The notes: generated from the sequence alone by a model not told the origin. A stretch of 64,000 bases of DNA from Sphingomonas montanisoli (GCF_008274695.1 NZ_VTOU01000003.1:558001-622000); one strand, 5' to 3'. Shown: positions 17,073 through 27,535, counted from the stretch's first letter. Translations and numbers: made by a program.

Positions 17073-18362
17073 ATGAACGACGATCCCACCGGAACGCCCA
17101 CCCGCCGCGCCGCACTCAAGCTCCTCGATGCGGTGCTGCGCCGTGGCGTTCCGCTCGAGGCCGCGATGGACGCGGCATGCGGCGAACTCGATCGCGGCGA
17201 CGACCGCGCTTTCGCCCACGCGATCGCCGCCGAGACGCTGCGGCGCCTGCCCGATCTCGACGCGCTGATCGACACCGCGACCGAGCGTGACCTGCCGCCC
17301 GATGCCAAGGCGCGCTTCGCGCTGCGCATCGCGCTGGTCCAGGCGCTCAGCCTCAACACGCCGCACCACGCCGCGATCAGCACCGTCCTGCCCCTGCTCG
17401 ACGGCGGGCCGCGAAAGCTGGTCCACGGCGTTTTCGGCACCCTGATGAAGCAGGGCGTGGCCCTGCCCGATCCGCCGCGCCTGCCCGAAGCGGTCGAGGC
17501 GCGCTGGGCCGCCAGCTGGAGCAAGGATGCGGTTGAAGCCGCCCGCCGTTCGATCGCGGCCCCACCGCCCGTCGACCTCACCCTCAAGCCCGGCCTCGAC
17601 ACCGCCGAATGGGCCGCGCGGCTCGAAGGCGTCAGCCTTGCCCCCGGCCATGTGCGCATCCCCGCCGGCCGCCGCATCTTCGATCTCGACGGCTATTACG
17701 AAGGCGCGTGGTGGGTTCAGGATCTCGCCGCGACGCTTCCCGTGCGCCTGGTCGGCGAAGGCAAGGGCCGCCGTGCGCTCGATCTGTGTGCGGCCCCCGG
17801 CGGCAAGACCATGCAGCTCGCCGCCGCCGGCTGGAACGTGACCGCCGTCGACATGTCCGAACCGCGGATCGAGCGGTTGCGCGAAAATCTGGAACGGACC
17901 CGGCTGACCGCCGAGGTCGTGGTCCACGATGCCGAAACCTTCGCGGCGCCCGCCTTCGACGCGGTGCTGCTCGATGCGCCCTGTTCGGCGACCGGCATCT
18001 TCCGGCGCCATGTCGAGGTGCTGTATCGCGCCACGCCGCGCATCATCGCCGATATGGCCGCCCTGCAGGAACGATTGATCGATCATGCCGCCAGCCTCGT
18101 CGCGCCCGGCGGCACGTTGATCTACGCGGTGTGTTCGCTGGAGGCCGACGAGGGCGAGCAGATCGCCAAGGGCTTCATCGCCCGCAATTCCACCGATTGG
18201 GCGCTCGATCCGGTCGCGGCGGATGAACTGCCCACCGGTTTTGTCCCCGACAAGGTCGGCCGCGTCCGCGTGCGCCCGGGTGCCATCGCGGAACAGGGCG
18301 GTGCCGACGGCTTCTTCATTGTACGCTTCCGCCGCCTTGTCGGCTCATCGCGCGTTGGCTAA
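17073..18362 (+). CDS. RsmB-type rRNA cytosine-C5 methyltransferase
   Basis: This 429-residue protein has an N-terminal NusB-like RNA-binding domain (about 10-135) and a C-terminal NOL1/NOP2/Sun methyltransferase domain. The methyltransferase shows the SAM motif LDLCAAPGGKTMQLA near 230, the DAPCSATGIFRRH motif and the catalytic YAVCSLEADE. This architecture is that of 16S rRNA m5C967 methyltransferase. Alphaproteobacteria carry several related enzymes, so the exact target base is inferred. AAGGGG precedes the ATG. rpe begins 9 bp after its stop. Confidence 0.9.
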   Translation: MNDDPTGTPTRRAALKLLDAVLRRGVPLEAAMDAACGELDRGDDRAFAHAIAAETLRRLPDLDALIDTATERDLPPDAKARFALRIALVQALSLNTPHHAAISTVLPLLDGGPRKLVHGVFGTLMKQGVALPDPPRLPEAVEARWAASWSKDAVEAARRSIAAPPPVDLTLKPGLDTAEWAARLEGVSLAPGHVRIPAGRRIFDLDGYYEGAWWVQDLAATLPVRLVGEGKGRRALDLCAAPGGKTMQLAAAGWNVTAVDMSEPRIERLRENLERTRLTAEVVVHDAETFAAPAFDAVLLDAPCSATGIFRRHVEVLYRATPRIIADMAALQERLIDHAASLVAPGGTLIYAVCSLEADEGEQIAKGFIARNSTDWALDPVAADELPTGFVPDKVGRVRVRPGAIAEQGGADGFFIVRFRRLVGSSRVG

Positions 18363-18371
18363 TCGGGGTCG

Positions 18372-19049
18372 ATGAGCAATCCTGTCCTGATCTCTCCGTC
18401 CATCCTGTCCGCCGACTTCGCCAAGCTGGGCGAGGAGGTGCGCGCCATCGATGCGGCGGGGGCGGACTGGATCCATGTCGACGTGATGGACGGCCATTTC
18501 GTGCCGAACATCACGATCGGCCCCGCCGTGGTGAAGGCGTTGCGCCCGCATTCGGCCAAGACCTTCGACGTCCATCTGATGATCTCCCCGGTCGATTCCT
18601 TCCTGGAGGATTTCGCCAATGCCGGCGCGGACATCATCACTGTCCATCCCGAAGCGGGGCCACACACCCACCGCACCGTCCAGCGGATCAAGGCGCTGGG
18701 CAAACGGGCCGGCATCTCGCTCAACCCCGCGACGCCCGCCAAGATGCTCGATTATCTGATCGACGATATCGACCTGGTCCTGGTGATGAGCGTCAACCCC
18801 GGCTTCGGCGGGCAGAGCTTCATCGACAATCAGCTGCGCAAGATCGAAGCGATTCGCAAGATGATCGACAAGACCGGCCGGCATATCGACCTTGAGGTCG
18901 ACGGCGGCATCGACGTGAACACCGCGCCCCGCGCGATCGCGGCGGGCGCCAACGTGCTGGTCGCGGGCACCGCCAGCTTCAAGGGCGGGCCCGACCATTA
19001 TGCCGCCAACATCGCGGCGCTGAAGCGCCGGGAGCCGCAACCCGCGTGA
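18372..19049 (+). CDS. rpe: Ribulose-phosphate 3-epimerase
   Basis: This 225-residue TIM-barrel enzyme interconverts ribulose 5-phosphate and xylulose 5-phosphate. Its motifs are [53 protein letters not shown] and [20 protein letters not shown], which carry the metal-binding His/Asp and phosphate-binding residues. The TGA overlaps the GTG start of the heparinase-family gene. Confidence 0.97.
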   Translation: MSNPVLISPSILSADFAKLGEEVRAIDAAGADWIHVDVMDGHFVPNITIGPAVVKALRPHSAKTFDVHLMISPVDSFLEDFANAGADIITVHPEAGPHTHRTVQRIKALGKRAGISLNPATPAKMLDYLIDDIDLVLVMSVNPGFGGQSFIDNQLRKIEAIRKMIDKTGRHIDLEVDGGIDVNTAPRAIAAGANVLVAGTASFKGGPDHYAANIAALKRREPQPA

Positions 19050-20779
19050 GCGAAAGCGGCCCGCCCGCTGCCGACGACGGAGTGGTGCCGGGAAAGCGGC
19101 TGATCCGCGTCGAGCATGACAAGGGCCGCTCGCTCGCCGAGCGGCTGGCGGGCGGGTTCAACATCCTCGCCTGGCGGTCCCCCATCCACGCCTTCCGCCT
19201 GCGCGGCCGCTATCCGCTCAAGCTGCTCGGCGTGCCCGTCGATCCGATCGAGGGGCTGGTGCGCGGCGGCGGCGCGATGCTCGATGGCGAGATCGTGTGG
19301 CAGGGCGAGAGCGTGGCGATCGCCGATTACGATTTCCGCCCGCGCAAGATGTCGCGCGCCTTCGCCGATTATCTGCAGAGCTTCGCCTGGCTGCGCGAGC
19401 TTTCCGCCGCCGGCCCGCGCACCCGCGTCGCGCCGATCGCCGAGATGCTGACCCGCCGCTGGGTCGACGCCTATGGCAAGCAGGTGCACGAGACCGCGTG
19501 GCGGCCCGACCTGTGGGGACGGCGCATCCTGTTCTGGGGGGCGCACGCGCCGCTGATCCTGTCGTCCGACGATGCCGCCTATCGCACCGCCGTGCTCAAC
19601 GCGCTGGCCAAGGGCGCGCGGCATCTGGATGCGGAGGCGGACAAGGCGATGCCCGGCCTGCCGCGGATCGCCGCCTGGATCGGCGTGGTCGCGGCCGGCC
19701 TGCTGGTACCCGGCGGCGAGGAGCGGCAACTGCACGGCGAGCGCGGCCTTGCCCGCCTGCTCGCCGAACTGGTCCATGCCGATGGCGGCTTCGTCAGCCG
19801 ATCCCCCGCCGACCAGACCGACCTGATCGCGCTGCTGAGCCAGCTCAAGCGCTTCTACGACATGCGCGACCAGCGCGTGCCCGCACCGATGACCGAGGCG
19901 CTTGCCCGCGCCGTGCCCGCCTTGATGGGGATCGCGATGGGTGATGGCGGCCTTTCGAGCTGGCAGGGCTGCGCTCCGATCGACGGCGGGCGGCTCGACG
20001 CGGTGATCGCGGCGACCGGCGTCCGCGCCCGCCCGCGCCGCCAGTCGCGCGAATGGGGTTATCAGCGGCTGGCGATGGGGCATGCCCGCATCGTCGTCGA
20101 CGCCGCCCCGCCATCCCCCACCCGCTTCGCCACCGGCGCCTGCGCATCGACGCTGGCGCTGGAGATGTCGGACGGGCCGTGGCGGATGATCGTCAATTGC
20201 GGCGGCGGCACGGGCGCGACCAACGCGCTGCCCGAGGAGCTTTCGCATGCGCTGCGCAGCACAGCGGCGCATTCGACGCTGACGATCGCCGACAGCAATT
20301 CGACCGCGACCCACCCCGACGGGACGCTGGGCGCGGGCGTGACCCAGGTCGAGGTCGACCGCGACGAGGATGTGCGCGGCAGCCGGATCGACATGAGCCA
20401 TGACGGCTATGTCCGCCGCTATGGCTTCGTCCACCGCCGCAGGATCGCGCTCAGCACCGATGGTCGCGAAGTGATGGGCGAGGATCTGCTGGAGCCGCAG
20501 GGTCGGCGTGGGCGCAGTGGCGCTGGCGACTATGCGATCCGGTTCCATTTGTCGCCCGACGTCGATGTGTCGCCGACCAGCGATGGCGCGGGCGCAGTGC
20601 TTCGGATCGCGCAGGGGGCGATGTGGCGCTTCCGCGCGATCGGCGGCGAGGTCGCGATCGAGGACAGCCTGTGGATCGACAGCCGCGGCCGGCCGCACAA
20701 CACCCGTCAGATCGTGATCAGCGGCCCGGTGCCTGCCGAGGGTATAGCCGTGAAATGGGGACTGGCGCGATCGAATTAG
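19046..20779 (+). CDS. Heparinase II/III family protein
   Basis: This 577-residue protein has an N-terminal helical alpha/alpha-toroid-like part and a C-terminal heparinase II/III-type beta domain. The C-terminal part includes [27 protein letters not shown] and [19 protein letters not shown]. Characterised family members are polysaccharide lyases. No secretion signal is visible, so it may act in the cytosol or leave by another route. Position between rpe and purH is commonly conserved in alphaproteobacteria, which argues for a housekeeping role, perhaps in envelope glycan turnover. The GTG start overlaps the rpe stop (GTGA). Substrate is unknown. Confidence 0.85.
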   Translation: MSESGPPAADDGVVPGKRLIRVEHDKGRSLAERLAGGFNILAWRSPIHAFRLRGRYPLKLLGVPVDPIEGLVRGGGAMLDGEIVWQGESVAIADYDFRPRKMSRAFADYLQSFAWLRELSAAGPRTRVAPIAEMLTRRWVDAYGKQVHETAWRPDLWGRRILFWGAHAPLILSSDDAAYRTAVLNALAKGARHLDAEADKAMPGLPRIAAWIGVVAAGLLVPGGEERQLHGERGLARLLAELVHADGGFVSRSPADQTDLIALLSQLKRFYDMRDQRVPAPMTEALARAVPALMGIAMGDGGLSSWQGCAPIDGGRLDAVIAATGVRARPRRQSREWGYQRLAMGHARIVVDAAPPSPTRFATGACASTLALEMSDGPWRMIVNCGGGTGATNALPEELSHALRSTAAHSTLTIADSNSTATHPDGTLGAGVTQVEVDRDEDVRGSRIDMSHDGYVRRYGFVHRRRIALSTDGREVMGEDLLEPQGRRGRSGAGDYAIRFHLSPDVDVSPTSDGAGAVLRIAQGAMWRFRAIGGEVAIEDSLWIDSRGRPHNTRQIVISGPVPAEGIAVKWGLARSN

Positions 20780-20791
20780 CGACGGTGTAAT

Positions 20792-20821
20792 CGTGAAAGC
20801 CACAAAGGTGCGGCTTTCACG
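20792..20821. terminator. Hairpin after the heparinase-family gene
   Basis: A perfect 10-bp inverted repeat (CGTGAAAGCC / GGCTTTCACG) with a 10-base loop lies 12 bp after the stop codon and about 40 bp before the next start. It has no long T run (GCCTTTGG follows), so it may be a weak terminator or a leader structure of the downstream methyltransferase gene. Confidence 0.5.
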
Positions 20822-20862
20822 GCCTTTGGTGATCGAGTCGGAAGGATTCAAAGAGGCGCGTG

Positions 20863-21534
20863 ATGAAACCGACGAACGATAGAACAAAAGAGGAACATTA
20901 TCAAGCATCGATCGCACGGTTCATTGCCGGGCGGCTGCCTCTGACGACTGTGCCCTTCGTGCCGGAACTGCAGGTGCACAAAGCCGTGCCGACGAGCGGG
21001 CTGCGCGAACTGGCCGAGCGCGATCCGGGATTCGACACCCCCTATTGGGCGCATCATTGGGGCGGCGGGCTGGCACTGGCCCGCTTCGTGCTGGATCGCC
21101 CCGAAACGGTGGCGGGGCGGCGGGTGCTCGACCTGGGGACGGGATCGGGGATCGTCGCGATCGCGGCGATGCTGGCCGGCGCGGGCGAGGTGATCGCAGC
21201 CGATGTCGATCCCTATGCGATAGAAGCGCTGCAACTGAACGCGGCGGCGAACGACGTGACGGTCACGCCCTGGTTCGGCGACATGACCACCGCCGGGGCG
21301 ATACCCGACGTCGATATCGTTCTGGTCGGCGATCTTTTCTACGACAAGGGGACCGCGCGACGGGTGACCTCGTTCCTGACCTTGTGCCGCGCGACCGACA
21401 TCGACGTGCTGATCGGCGACCCGCGTCGCGCCTTTCTGCCGCAGGGGCTGGAGGCGGTGGCGAGCTACACCGTGTCCGAAGCGAGCGGCGCGCAGGATGC
21501 CGACGCCAAGCCGAGCAGCGTGTTCCGCTTTTAA
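20863..21534 (+). CDS. Class I SAM methyltransferase, ETF-beta lysine methyltransferase-like
   Basis: This protein of about 223 residues has the SAM-binding motif VLDLGTGSGIVAIAA near 88 and acidic loop AADVDPYAIEAL. VGDLFYDKGTAR corresponds to the D/E-x-x-(Y/F) motif of the METTL20/METTL21-type protein lysine methyltransferases. HHWGGGLALARFVLDRP before motif I is typical of the ETFB-lysine methyltransferase group. The target protein is therefore only inferred. The ATG at 20863 is next to a GTG at 20860, and AAAGAGG precedes both. It converges with the DUF1272 gene with a 4-bp overlap. Confidence 0.82.
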   Translation: MKPTNDRTKEEHYQASIARFIAGRLPLTTVPFVPELQVHKAVPTSGLRELAERDPGFDTPYWAHHWGGGLALARFVLDRPETVAGRRVLDLGTGSGIVAIAAMLAGAGEVIAADVDPYAIEALQLNAAANDVTVTPWFGDMTTAGAIPDVDIVLVGDLFYDKGTARRVTSFLTLCRATDIDVLIGDPRRAFLPQGLEAVASYTVSEASGAQDADAKPSSVFRF

Positions 21535-21839
21535 CGCCGTTCGGGCGGGATATCGCGAACGCGCGCCGAGAGTTCCGCGATTTCCTGCGCGGTGAAGCTC
21601 AGGTGGACGCGCGCCGTCGACGCCGGGCATTGCGCGACCGAGAGACCCGGACGCCATTCGGTCGTCGGGCGAATCGGTCGGGGCGTGAAGCCGCCGCCGC
21701 AATTCGGGCAGACATTGTGGAGATGCGTCTCCACGCAATCGGCGCAGAAGGTGCACTCATAGGTGCAGATTCGCGCGTCGGTCGCCGCGGGCGGCAGATC
21801 CTTGTCGCAATATTCGCAGTTCGGGCGGAGTTCGAGCAT
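21531..21839 (-). CDS. DUF1272 zinc-ribbon protein
   Basis: This 102-residue protein opens with MLELRPNCEYCDKDLPP and continues with CTFCADCVETHLHNVCPNCG, the cysteine-rich DUF1272 pattern. It has four Cys-x2-Cys-type pairs likely to bind zinc. The C-terminal 40 residues are an extension without recognisable motifs. I chose ATG at 21839, since the few extra upstream codons start at TTG. Function of the family is not established. Confidence 0.85.
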   Translation of the reverse strand: MLELRPNCEYCDKDLPPAATDARICTYECTFCADCVETHLHNVCPNCGGGFTPRPIRPTTEWRPGLSVAQCPASTARVHLSFTAQEIAELSARVRDIPPERR

Positions 21840-21880
21840 GGGGCACAATCGCCATCGAGCCTGCTTCTGGCAACCGGCTT

Positions 21881-21916
21881 TTCGTCATTGCGAAGCGAAG
21901 CCGAAGCAATGACGAA
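21881..21916. repeat. CATTGCGA-type inverted repeat, short copy
   Basis: Arms TTCGTCATTGC (21881-21891) and GCAATGACGAA (21906-21916) flank a short AAGCGAAGC-rich loop. This is a minimal version of the longer elements at 25942-26041, 27451-27535 and 47113-47197. It lies between the DUF1272 gene and purH. Confidence 0.8.
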
Positions 21917-21993
21917 GAGGGCGTGCGGCATTGATGGCCCGCCCGCCTTCCCCTAAGGCCGCGCGCGACTCTTCTCAGCTTCCGGGGCCAGAC

Positions 21994-23565
21994 ATGACCG
22001 AGATCGCGATCAAGCGCGCGCTGCTTTCCGTTTCCGACAAGGCAGGGCTCGTCGAGCTGGGCCAGGCGCTCGCCGCCAAGGGGGTCGAGCTGGTGTCGAC
22101 CGGCGGCACCGCCAAGGCGCTGCGCGAGGCGGGGCTGACCGTGAAAGACGTGTCGGACCTGACCGGCTTTCCCGAGATGATGGACGGCCGCGTCAAGACG
22201 CTGCACCCGATGGTCCATGGCGGCCTGCTGGCGGTGCGCGACGATGCGGGGCATGTGGCGTCGATGCAGGAGCATGGGATCGGCGCGATCGATCTGGTCG
22301 TCGTCAATCTCTACCCGTTCGCGCAGACCGTCGCCAAGGGCGCCGAGCGTGACGAGATCATCGAGAATATCGATATCGGCGGGCCTTCGATGGTGCGATC
22401 GGCCGCCAAGAACCACGCCTTTGTCGCGATCGTGACCGACCCGGCCGATTATGCGCTGGTCGCCAGCGGCGTGACCACGCTGGAGGATCGCAAGCGCTTC
22501 GCCGCCAAGGCGTTTGCCGCGACCGCCGAATATGACGCGATGATCGCGAGCTGGTTCGGCTTCGGCGATCAGGGTCAGATGTTCCCCGACCAATTGTCCT
22601 TCCCGCTGCGCAAGGCCGAGGGGCTGCGCTATGGCGAGAATCCGCATCAGTCCGCCGCTCTCTATGTGCCCGCCGGCCCATCGGCGCGCGGCATCGCGCA
22701 GGCGGCCCAGGTGCAGGGCAAGGAGCTGAGCTACAACAATTATAACGACGCCGACGCGGCGCTGGAGCTGGTCAGCGAATTCCGCGACGGGCCGCCGACC
22801 GTGGTGATCGTGAAACACGCCAATCCGTGCGGCGTCGCGACCGGCGAGACGCTGATCGAAGCCTATAAAGCGGCGCTCGATTGCGACAGCGTGTCGGCGT
22901 TCGGCGGGATCATTGCGGTGAACCGCCCGCTCGACGGCAAGACCGCCGAGGCGATCAGCGGCATCTTCACCGAAGTCGTCGCAGCGCCCGACGCCGATGA
23001 CGAGGCCAAGGCGGTGTTCGCCAAGAAGAAGAATCTGCGCCTGCTGCTGACGGGCGACCTGCCCGATCCGGCGCGCGGCGGATTGTCACTGAAAACAATC
23101 GCCGGCGGCGTCCTGGTGCAATCGCGTGACAATGGCCGGATCGACCGTGACGATCTGAAGGTCGTCACCAAGCGCCAGCCGACCGAGCAGGAATTGAAGG
23201 ACTGCCTGTTCGCGTGGACCGTGGCCAAGCATGTCAAGTCGAACGCGATCGTCTATGCCAAGGACAATGCGACCGCCGGCGTTGGCGCGGGGCAGATGAA
23301 CCGCCTCGAATCGGCGCGGATCGCGGCGTGGAAGGCCAAGGACGCCGCCGACAAGGCGGGCTGGACCACGCCGCGCACGATCGGCTCCGCCGTCGCCTCC
23401 GACGCCTTCTTCCCCTTCGCCGACGGCCTGCTGGCGGCGGTGGAGGCTGGCGCCACGGCGGTGATCCAGCCGGGCGGATCGATCCGCGACCAGGACGTAA
23501 TCGATGCGGCCGACGAAGCGGGCCTCGCGATGGTCTTCACCGGAATGCGGCATTTCCGGCATTGA
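21994..23565 (+). CDS. purH: Bifunctional AICAR formyltransferase / IMP cyclohydrolase
   Basis: This 523-residue enzyme performs the last two steps of de novo IMP synthesis. The N-terminal cyclohydrolase domain shows [49 protein letters not shown] and [17 protein letters not shown]. The formyltransferase domain shows [37 protein letters not shown] and [14 protein letters not shown]. The ATG at 21994 gives the conserved N-terminus, and the 21 codons upstream are not family-like. Confidence 0.97.
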   Translation: MTEIAIKRALLSVSDKAGLVELGQALAAKGVELVSTGGTAKALREAGLTVKDVSDLTGFPEMMDGRVKTLHPMVHGGLLAVRDDAGHVASMQEHGIGAIDLVVVNLYPFAQTVAKGAERDEIIENIDIGGPSMVRSAAKNHAFVAIVTDPADYALVASGVTTLEDRKRFAAKAFAATAEYDAMIASWFGFGDQGQMFPDQLSFPLRKAEGLRYGENPHQSAALYVPAGPSARGIAQAAQVQGKELSYNNYNDADAALELVSEFRDGPPTVVIVKHANPCGVATGETLIEAYKAALDCDSVSAFGGIIAVNRPLDGKTAEAISGIFTEVVAAPDADDEAKAVFAKKKNLRLLLTGDLPDPARGGLSLKTIAGGVLVQSRDNGRIDRDDLKVVTKRQPTEQELKDCLFAWTVAKHVKSNAIVYAKDNATAGVGAGQMNRLESARIAAWKAKDAADKAGWTTPRTIGSAVASDAFFPFADGLLAAVEAGATAVIQPGGSIRDQDVIDAADEAGLAMVFTGMRHFRH

Positions 23566-23596
23566 CCCGAAAGCGTTTGCGCGCGTTTAGAGGGGA

Positions 23597-25291
23597 ATGG
23601 CGGACGCGGGCATAGAGACGATCGGCAATAGCGGACCCGGCGGACCATTTGCGCCTTTACGCTGGCCGCTGTTCCGGCGAATCTGGTCGGCGTCGCTCTT
23701 TTCCAATTTCGGGCAACTGATCCAGGGCGTCGGCGCCGCATGGGCGATGACGCAAATGACCGGGCGGGCCGAGATGGTCGGCCTGGTCCAGTCGGCAACC
23801 TTTGCGCCGATCATGCTGCTGGCGGTGATCGCAGGTGCGGTGGCCGACGTTTATGATCGCCGCAAGATTGCGCTTTACGCGCTGTCGCTATCGCTGGTCG
23901 GCGCGGTGGGGCTGAGCCTCGTGTCGGCGGCGGGGCTGCTGACGCCCGGGCTGTTGCTGGTGTTCTGCTTCATCGTGGGCACAGGCGCCGCGATGTTCGC
24001 CCCGGCATGGCAGGCATCGGTGGGTGAGCAGGTGCCGCAGCGCGATCTGCCCGCCGCGATCGGGCTCAACTCGATCAGCTACAATATCGCGCGCAGCTTC
24101 GGCCCTGCGATCGGCGGCTTCCTGGTCGCGCTGGCGGGTGTGCTGGCGGCGTTCGGGGCGAATGCGCTGTCCTACATCCCGCTGATCATCGTGATGTATC
24201 TGTGGAAGCGCATGCCCGAAAAATCGCGCCTGCCGCCCGAAGGGCTGGTGCGCGCGGTGATTTCCGGCGTGCGATACGTCTTCCATTCGCCGCACATGCG
24301 ACGGGTGTGCATCCGCACGATCATCCTGGCGACCGCAGGCACCTCCGCCTCGGCGCTGATGCCGCTGATCGCGCGCCAGCTGCTGGGCGGCGATGCGACC
24401 ACATATGGCATCATGCTCGGTTGCTTTGGCATGGGCGCGGTGGCGGGCGCGCTGAGCATGGCCAAGGTGCGTGCGCGGATGAGCAACCAGCGGCTGATGG
24501 TGGCGTGCGCGCTGGTGATGGCGCTTTGCTATGTCGGCGTCGGGTTCAGCCGGTGGGCGGTGCTGAGCGGCCTGCTGCTCGCTATCGCGGGATCGGGGTG
24601 GATGGTGTCGATCGCTTTGTGCAACATCTCGATCCAGGTGGCGGCGCCGCGCTGGGTCACGGGCCGCGCGCTCGCTTCGTTTCAGACCGCGACGACAGGC
24701 GGGATCGTGATCGGCAGCTGGGGCTGGGGCCGCGTCGCCGAAAGCCACGGGACCGATATCGCGCTGATGGTATCGGGCGCGGCGCTGGTCGCGACGCTGG
24801 TGGTCGGGCTGTGGATTCGCATGCCCGAGGTCGACGAAGCCGACGAGCGCCTCGTCCACCAGCCGATCGACGTCGACCGCAAACTGGACCTGAAGGGCCG
24901 CAGCGGACCGATCGTCGTCACGATCGAATATCGGGTCGCAATGGACGATGCGCGCGCCTTTTACGGCGCCATGCAGAAGGTAGAGAAAATCCGCGCGCGC
25001 ACCGGTGCTTATGGCTGGTCGATCGCGCGCGACATCGGTGATCCCGAAATCTGGACCGAGCGATATCATACGCCGACCTGGCATGATTATCTGCGCCAGC
25101 GCAGCCGACTGACCGAGACCGAACATGAGATGACCCAGCGCGCGACCGCCTTCCACCAAGGCGAGGAAAAGCCGCGCGTCCGCCGCAAGCTCGAGCGGCC
25201 GTTCGGTTCGGTGCGGTGGAGCGACGAGGCGCCCGATCGCGGCGATCCCGATATCATCATGCCGGTGTCGCCATCGCAGGCCAGCGGGTGA
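23597..25291 (+). CDS. MFS transporter with C-terminal soluble domain
   Basis: This 564-residue protein has an EntS-like MFS_3 membrane domain (about 20-415, some 12 helices, with [12 protein letters not shown] as the loop 2-3 motif). A soluble tail of about 150 residues follows ([19 protein letters not shown] to FGSVRW). The tail resembles the ferredoxin-like, monooxygenase-type domain found in this MFS subgroup. It is probably an exporter of unknown substrate. Its TGA overlaps the GTG start of the uracil-DNA glycosylase gene. It lies 31 bp after purH. Confidence 0.85.
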   Translation: MADAGIETIGNSGPGGPFAPLRWPLFRRIWSASLFSNFGQLIQGVGAAWAMTQMTGRAEMVGLVQSATFAPIMLLAVIAGAVADVYDRRKIALYALSLSLVGAVGLSLVSAAGLLTPGLLLVFCFIVGTGAAMFAPAWQASVGEQVPQRDLPAAIGLNSISYNIARSFGPAIGGFLVALAGVLAAFGANALSYIPLIIVMYLWKRMPEKSRLPPEGLVRAVISGVRYVFHSPHMRRVCIRTIILATAGTSASALMPLIARQLLGGDATTYGIMLGCFGMGAVAGALSMAKVRARMSNQRLMVACALVMALCYVGVGFSRWAVLSGLLLAIAGSGWMVSIALCNISIQVAAPRWVTGRALASFQTATTGGIVIGSWGWGRVAESHGTDIALMVSGAALVATLVVGLWIRMPEVDEADERLVHQPIDVDRKLDLKGRSGPIVVTIEYRVAMDDARAFYGAMQKVEKIRARTGAYGWSIARDIGDPEIWTERYHTPTWHDYLRQRSRLTETEHEMTQRATAFHQGEEKPRVRRKLERPFGSVRWSDEAPDRGDPDIIMPVSPSQASG

Positions 25292-25956
25292 CGGAGCTTT
25301 TCGAAGCACGCGCCGAACCGGGCCGCGATTGCCCGCTCTGCCCCCGGCTGGTCGACCTGCGCGAGACACTGCGCGCGCAACATCCCGACTGGCACAATGC
25401 GCCGGTGGCAAGCTTCGGCGATCCGCAGGCATGGCTCGCGATCGTCGGCCTGGCGCCGGGAATGCACGGCGCGAACCGGACCGGGCGGCCGTTCACGGGC
25501 GACCAGTCCGGCCCGCTGTTCTACGATACGCTGCTGAAGACCGGGCTGGCGCACGGCGAATATGGCGCGACGCCCGACGACGGGGTGGCGTTCGACGGCG
25601 TGATCATCATCAACGCGGTGCGCTGCCTCCCGCCCGCCAACAAGCCGACGCCCGAAGAGGTGCGGACATGCCGCCAGTTCCTGGAGCCTGCGCTGAAGGC
25701 GCTACCCAACCTCGAGATGGTCGTGGCGCTAGGGCAGATCGCGCACCAATCCGCCGTCAAGGCGCTGGGCGGGAAACTGCCCAAATGCCGCTTCGCCCAC
25801 GGTGCCGAACATCGCGTGCCGCGCGGGACGATCCTGATCGATAGCTACCACCCGTCGCGCTACAACCAGAATACCGGGCGGATCACCGCGGAGATGTTCG
25901 AAAGCGTGTTCACGCGGGCGATCGAACTTCACAACCATTCGCCATTGCGAGCGTAG
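25288..25956 (+). CDS. Uracil-DNA glycosylase, family 5 (UdgB-type, Fe-S)
   Basis: This 222-residue repair enzyme has N-terminal CPLCPRLVDLRE plus two further cysteines (VRCLPPANKP and EEVRTCRQF) that can ligate a 4Fe-4S cluster. The active-site loop GLAPGMHGANRTGRPFTGD lacks the usual catalytic Asp/Asn of family 1, and the SYHPSRYNQNTGR motif is typical of family 5. Such enzymes remove uracil, and often hypoxanthine or other deaminated bases. The GTG start overlaps the MFS stop (GTGA). The stop codon TAG at 25954-25956 falls within a repeat element, so the final few residues come from repeat sequence. Family 1 Ung is also present at 58.6 kb. Confidence 0.9.
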   Translation: MTELFEARAEPGRDCPLCPRLVDLRETLRAQHPDWHNAPVASFGDPQAWLAIVGLAPGMHGANRTGRPFTGDQSGPLFYDTLLKTGLAHGEYGATPDDGVAFDGVIIINAVRCLPPANKPTPEEVRTCRQFLEPALKALPNLEMVVALGQIAHQSAVKALGGKLPKCRFAHGAEHRVPRGTILIDSYHPSRYNQNTGRITAEMFESVFTRAIELHNHSPLRA

Positions 25957-26041
25957 CGAAGCGATCCGGGCCCGAACCAAGCAAGGTTCGCGAGAATCGG
26001 CTTGGATTGCTTCGCCGCCTCCGGCTCCTCGCAATGACGAG
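25942..26041. repeat. CATTGCGAG / CTCGCAATG repeat element, copy A
   Basis: The element has arms CATTGCGAG (25943-25951) and CTCGCAATG (26028-26036), with internal GCGTAGCGAAGCGATCC and GCTTCGCCGCCTCCGGCTCC. It overlaps the last codons of the family 5 glycosylase gene and sits upstream of purS. Confidence 0.88.
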
Positions 26042-26109
26042 GAAGGGTTGATAGCGCGCCCGCACCACGCCATAGGGGCGCCAATCCAATCCAGCTAAGG
26101 CCAGCGCCC

Positions 26110-26343
26110 ATGAAGACTCGCGTCTATGTCACCCTGAAAGGCGGCGTTCTCGATCCGCAGGGCAAGGCGATCCAGAATGCGCTGGGCGGCCTTGGCTTTT
26201 CGGGCGTCAACGATGTCCGCGCGGGCAAGCTGATCGAGCTCGAGCATGACGACGACGTCACCGATGCGGCGATCGAGGATATGTGCAAGAAGCTGCTCGC
26301 CAACACGGTGATCGAGAACTTCCGGATCGAACGGAGCGCATAA
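26110..26343 (+). CDS. purS: Phosphoribosylformylglycinamidine synthase subunit PurS
   Basis: This 77-residue protein is the small structural subunit that bridges PurL and PurQ in the three-part FGAM synthase. It matches the family throughout: RVYVTLKGGVLDPQGKAIQ at the start, GFSGVNDVRAGKLIELE in the middle, and CKKLLANTVIENFRIE at the end. purQ follows after 3 bp. purL is not in this window. Confidence 0.96.
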   Translation: MKTRVYVTLKGGVLDPQGKAIQNALGGLGFSGVNDVRAGKLIELEHDDDVTDAAIEDMCKKLLANTVIENFRIERSA

Positions 26344-26346
26344 GCC

Positions 26347-27012
26347 ATGAAGAGCGCAGTCATCGTCTTCCCCGGATCGAACTGCGACCGCGATCTCGCC
26401 ACGGCGATCCGCGACGTGACCGGCAAGCGACCGGAAATGGTGTGGCATCGCGACAGCGAACTGCCCGACGATGTGGGCCTGATCGCGGTGCCCGGCGGCT
26501 TTTCCTATGGCGACTATCTGCGATCGGGCGCGATGGCGGCACGTTCGCCGATCATGCGCGCCGTCGTCGATGCGGCGGGACGCGGCGTGCCGGTTCTGGG
26601 CATCTGCAACGGCTTCCAGATCCTGACCGAAGCAGGGCTGCTGCCCGGCGCGCTGATGCGCAATGCGGGCCTCGATTTCGTGTGCCGCGACGTGGGCCTG
26701 ACCGTCGAGAACAGCCAGTCGATCTTCACCGCACGCTATGACCAGGGTGAGGCGATCACGATCCCCGTCGCGCATCATGACGGCAATTTCACCGCCGATC
26801 GCGAGACGCTGGACCGGATCGAGGGCGAGGGCCGCGTCGCCTTCCGCTATACCGAACAGGTCAACGGATCGTCGCGCAGCATCGCGGGCGTGCTCAACGA
26901 TGCCGGCAACGTGCTGGGCATGATGCCGCACCCCGAACGCGTGATCGAGGCGGCGCATGGCCGCAGCGATGGTCGGCGGCTGTTCGAGGGGCTGCTGGAA
27001 ACGGTGGCGTGA
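26347..27012 (+). CDS. purQ: Phosphoribosylformylglycinamidine synthase subunit PurQ
   Basis: This 221-residue class I glutaminase supplies ammonia to PurL. It contains [16 protein letters not shown], the [16 protein letters not shown] loop, the nucleophile cysteine in [13 protein letters not shown] (near 85), and the C-terminal His-Glu pair in [10 protein letters not shown]. It is translationally linked to purS upstream, and its stop overlaps the GTG start of the GFA gene downstream. Confidence 0.97.
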   Translation: MKSAVIVFPGSNCDRDLATAIRDVTGKRPEMVWHRDSELPDDVGLIAVPGGFSYGDYLRSGAMAARSPIMRAVVDAAGRGVPVLGICNGFQILTEAGLLPGALMRNAGLDFVCRDVGLTVENSQSIFTARYDQGEAITIPVAHHDGNFTADRETLDRIEGEGRVAFRYTEQVNGSSRSIAGVLNDAGNVLGMMPHPERVIEAAHGRSDGRRLFEGLLETVA

Positions 27013-27422
27013 CCTACGGAGCGGGCTGCCTCTGCGGCGCGGTCCGCTTCACGATCGACGCCGAGCCGATGGCGGCGCGGACCTGCTGGTGCCGCCTGTG
27101 CCAATATCTGGGCGGCGGCACCGCGACGGCCAACATCTGCTTCCCGAGCGACAAGGTCACGCGCACAGGCGAACTGACCTTTCACGACAGCGTCGCCGAT
27201 AGCGGCAACACGATCCGGCGCGGCTTCTGCCCGACCTGCGGCACGCCGGCGACGAGCGAGGCGCTGAGCCGCCCGCACCTGATCTTCCTGCGCATCGGCA
27301 CGCTCGACGACCCCGATCTGATGGGTCCGCAGGCGACGATCTGGACCGAAGCGGCGCCCGAATGGGCGTGCATCTCCAGCGAGATTCCCAACTACCCTGC
27401 GCAGGTGCCGCCGGTCGCGTGA
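27009..27422 (+). CDS. GFA-family (glutathione-dependent formaldehyde-activating-like) protein
   Basis: This 137-residue protein has the GFA zinc-binding pattern: GCLCGAVRF at the N-terminus, [12 protein letters not shown] near 26, and [13 protein letters not shown] near 76. Family members resemble S-(hydroxymethyl)glutathione synthase, though most are uncharacterised and that activity cannot be assumed. The GTG at 27009 overlaps the purQ stop (GTGA), so it rides in the purine operon. Confidence 0.85.
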   Translation: MTYGAGCLCGAVRFTIDAEPMAARTCWCRLCQYLGGGTATANICFPSDKVTRTGELTFHDSVADSGNTIRRGFCPTCGTPATSEALSRPHLIFLRIGTLDDPDLMGPQATIWTEAAPEWACISSEIPNYPAQVPPVA

Positions 27423-27450
27423 GCGCAAAGAGCGCGCCTTTCCCCAAAGA

Positions 27451-27535
27451 CTCGTCATTGCGAGCGGAGCGAAGCAATCCACTCCGAACTGCGGACTGGA
27501 TTGCCGCGTCGCCTCCGGCTCCTCGCAATGACGAG
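27451..27535. repeat. CATTGCGAG / CTCGCAATG repeat element, copy B
   Basis: Perfect 14-bp arms CTCGTCATTGCGAG (27451-27464) and CTCGCAATGACGAG (27522-27535) enclose an interior that includes a second dyad (GCAATCCACTCC / CTGGATTGC). It lies between the GFA gene and ynfA. Confidence 0.92.

Noticed and set aside
18998-20917. A 639-codon minus-strand frame across the heparinase-family gene
   Set aside because: The plus strand encodes a family-matching protein coupled to rpe by GTGA. The antisense product is Arg/His/Asp-rich and unlike any protein I recognise.
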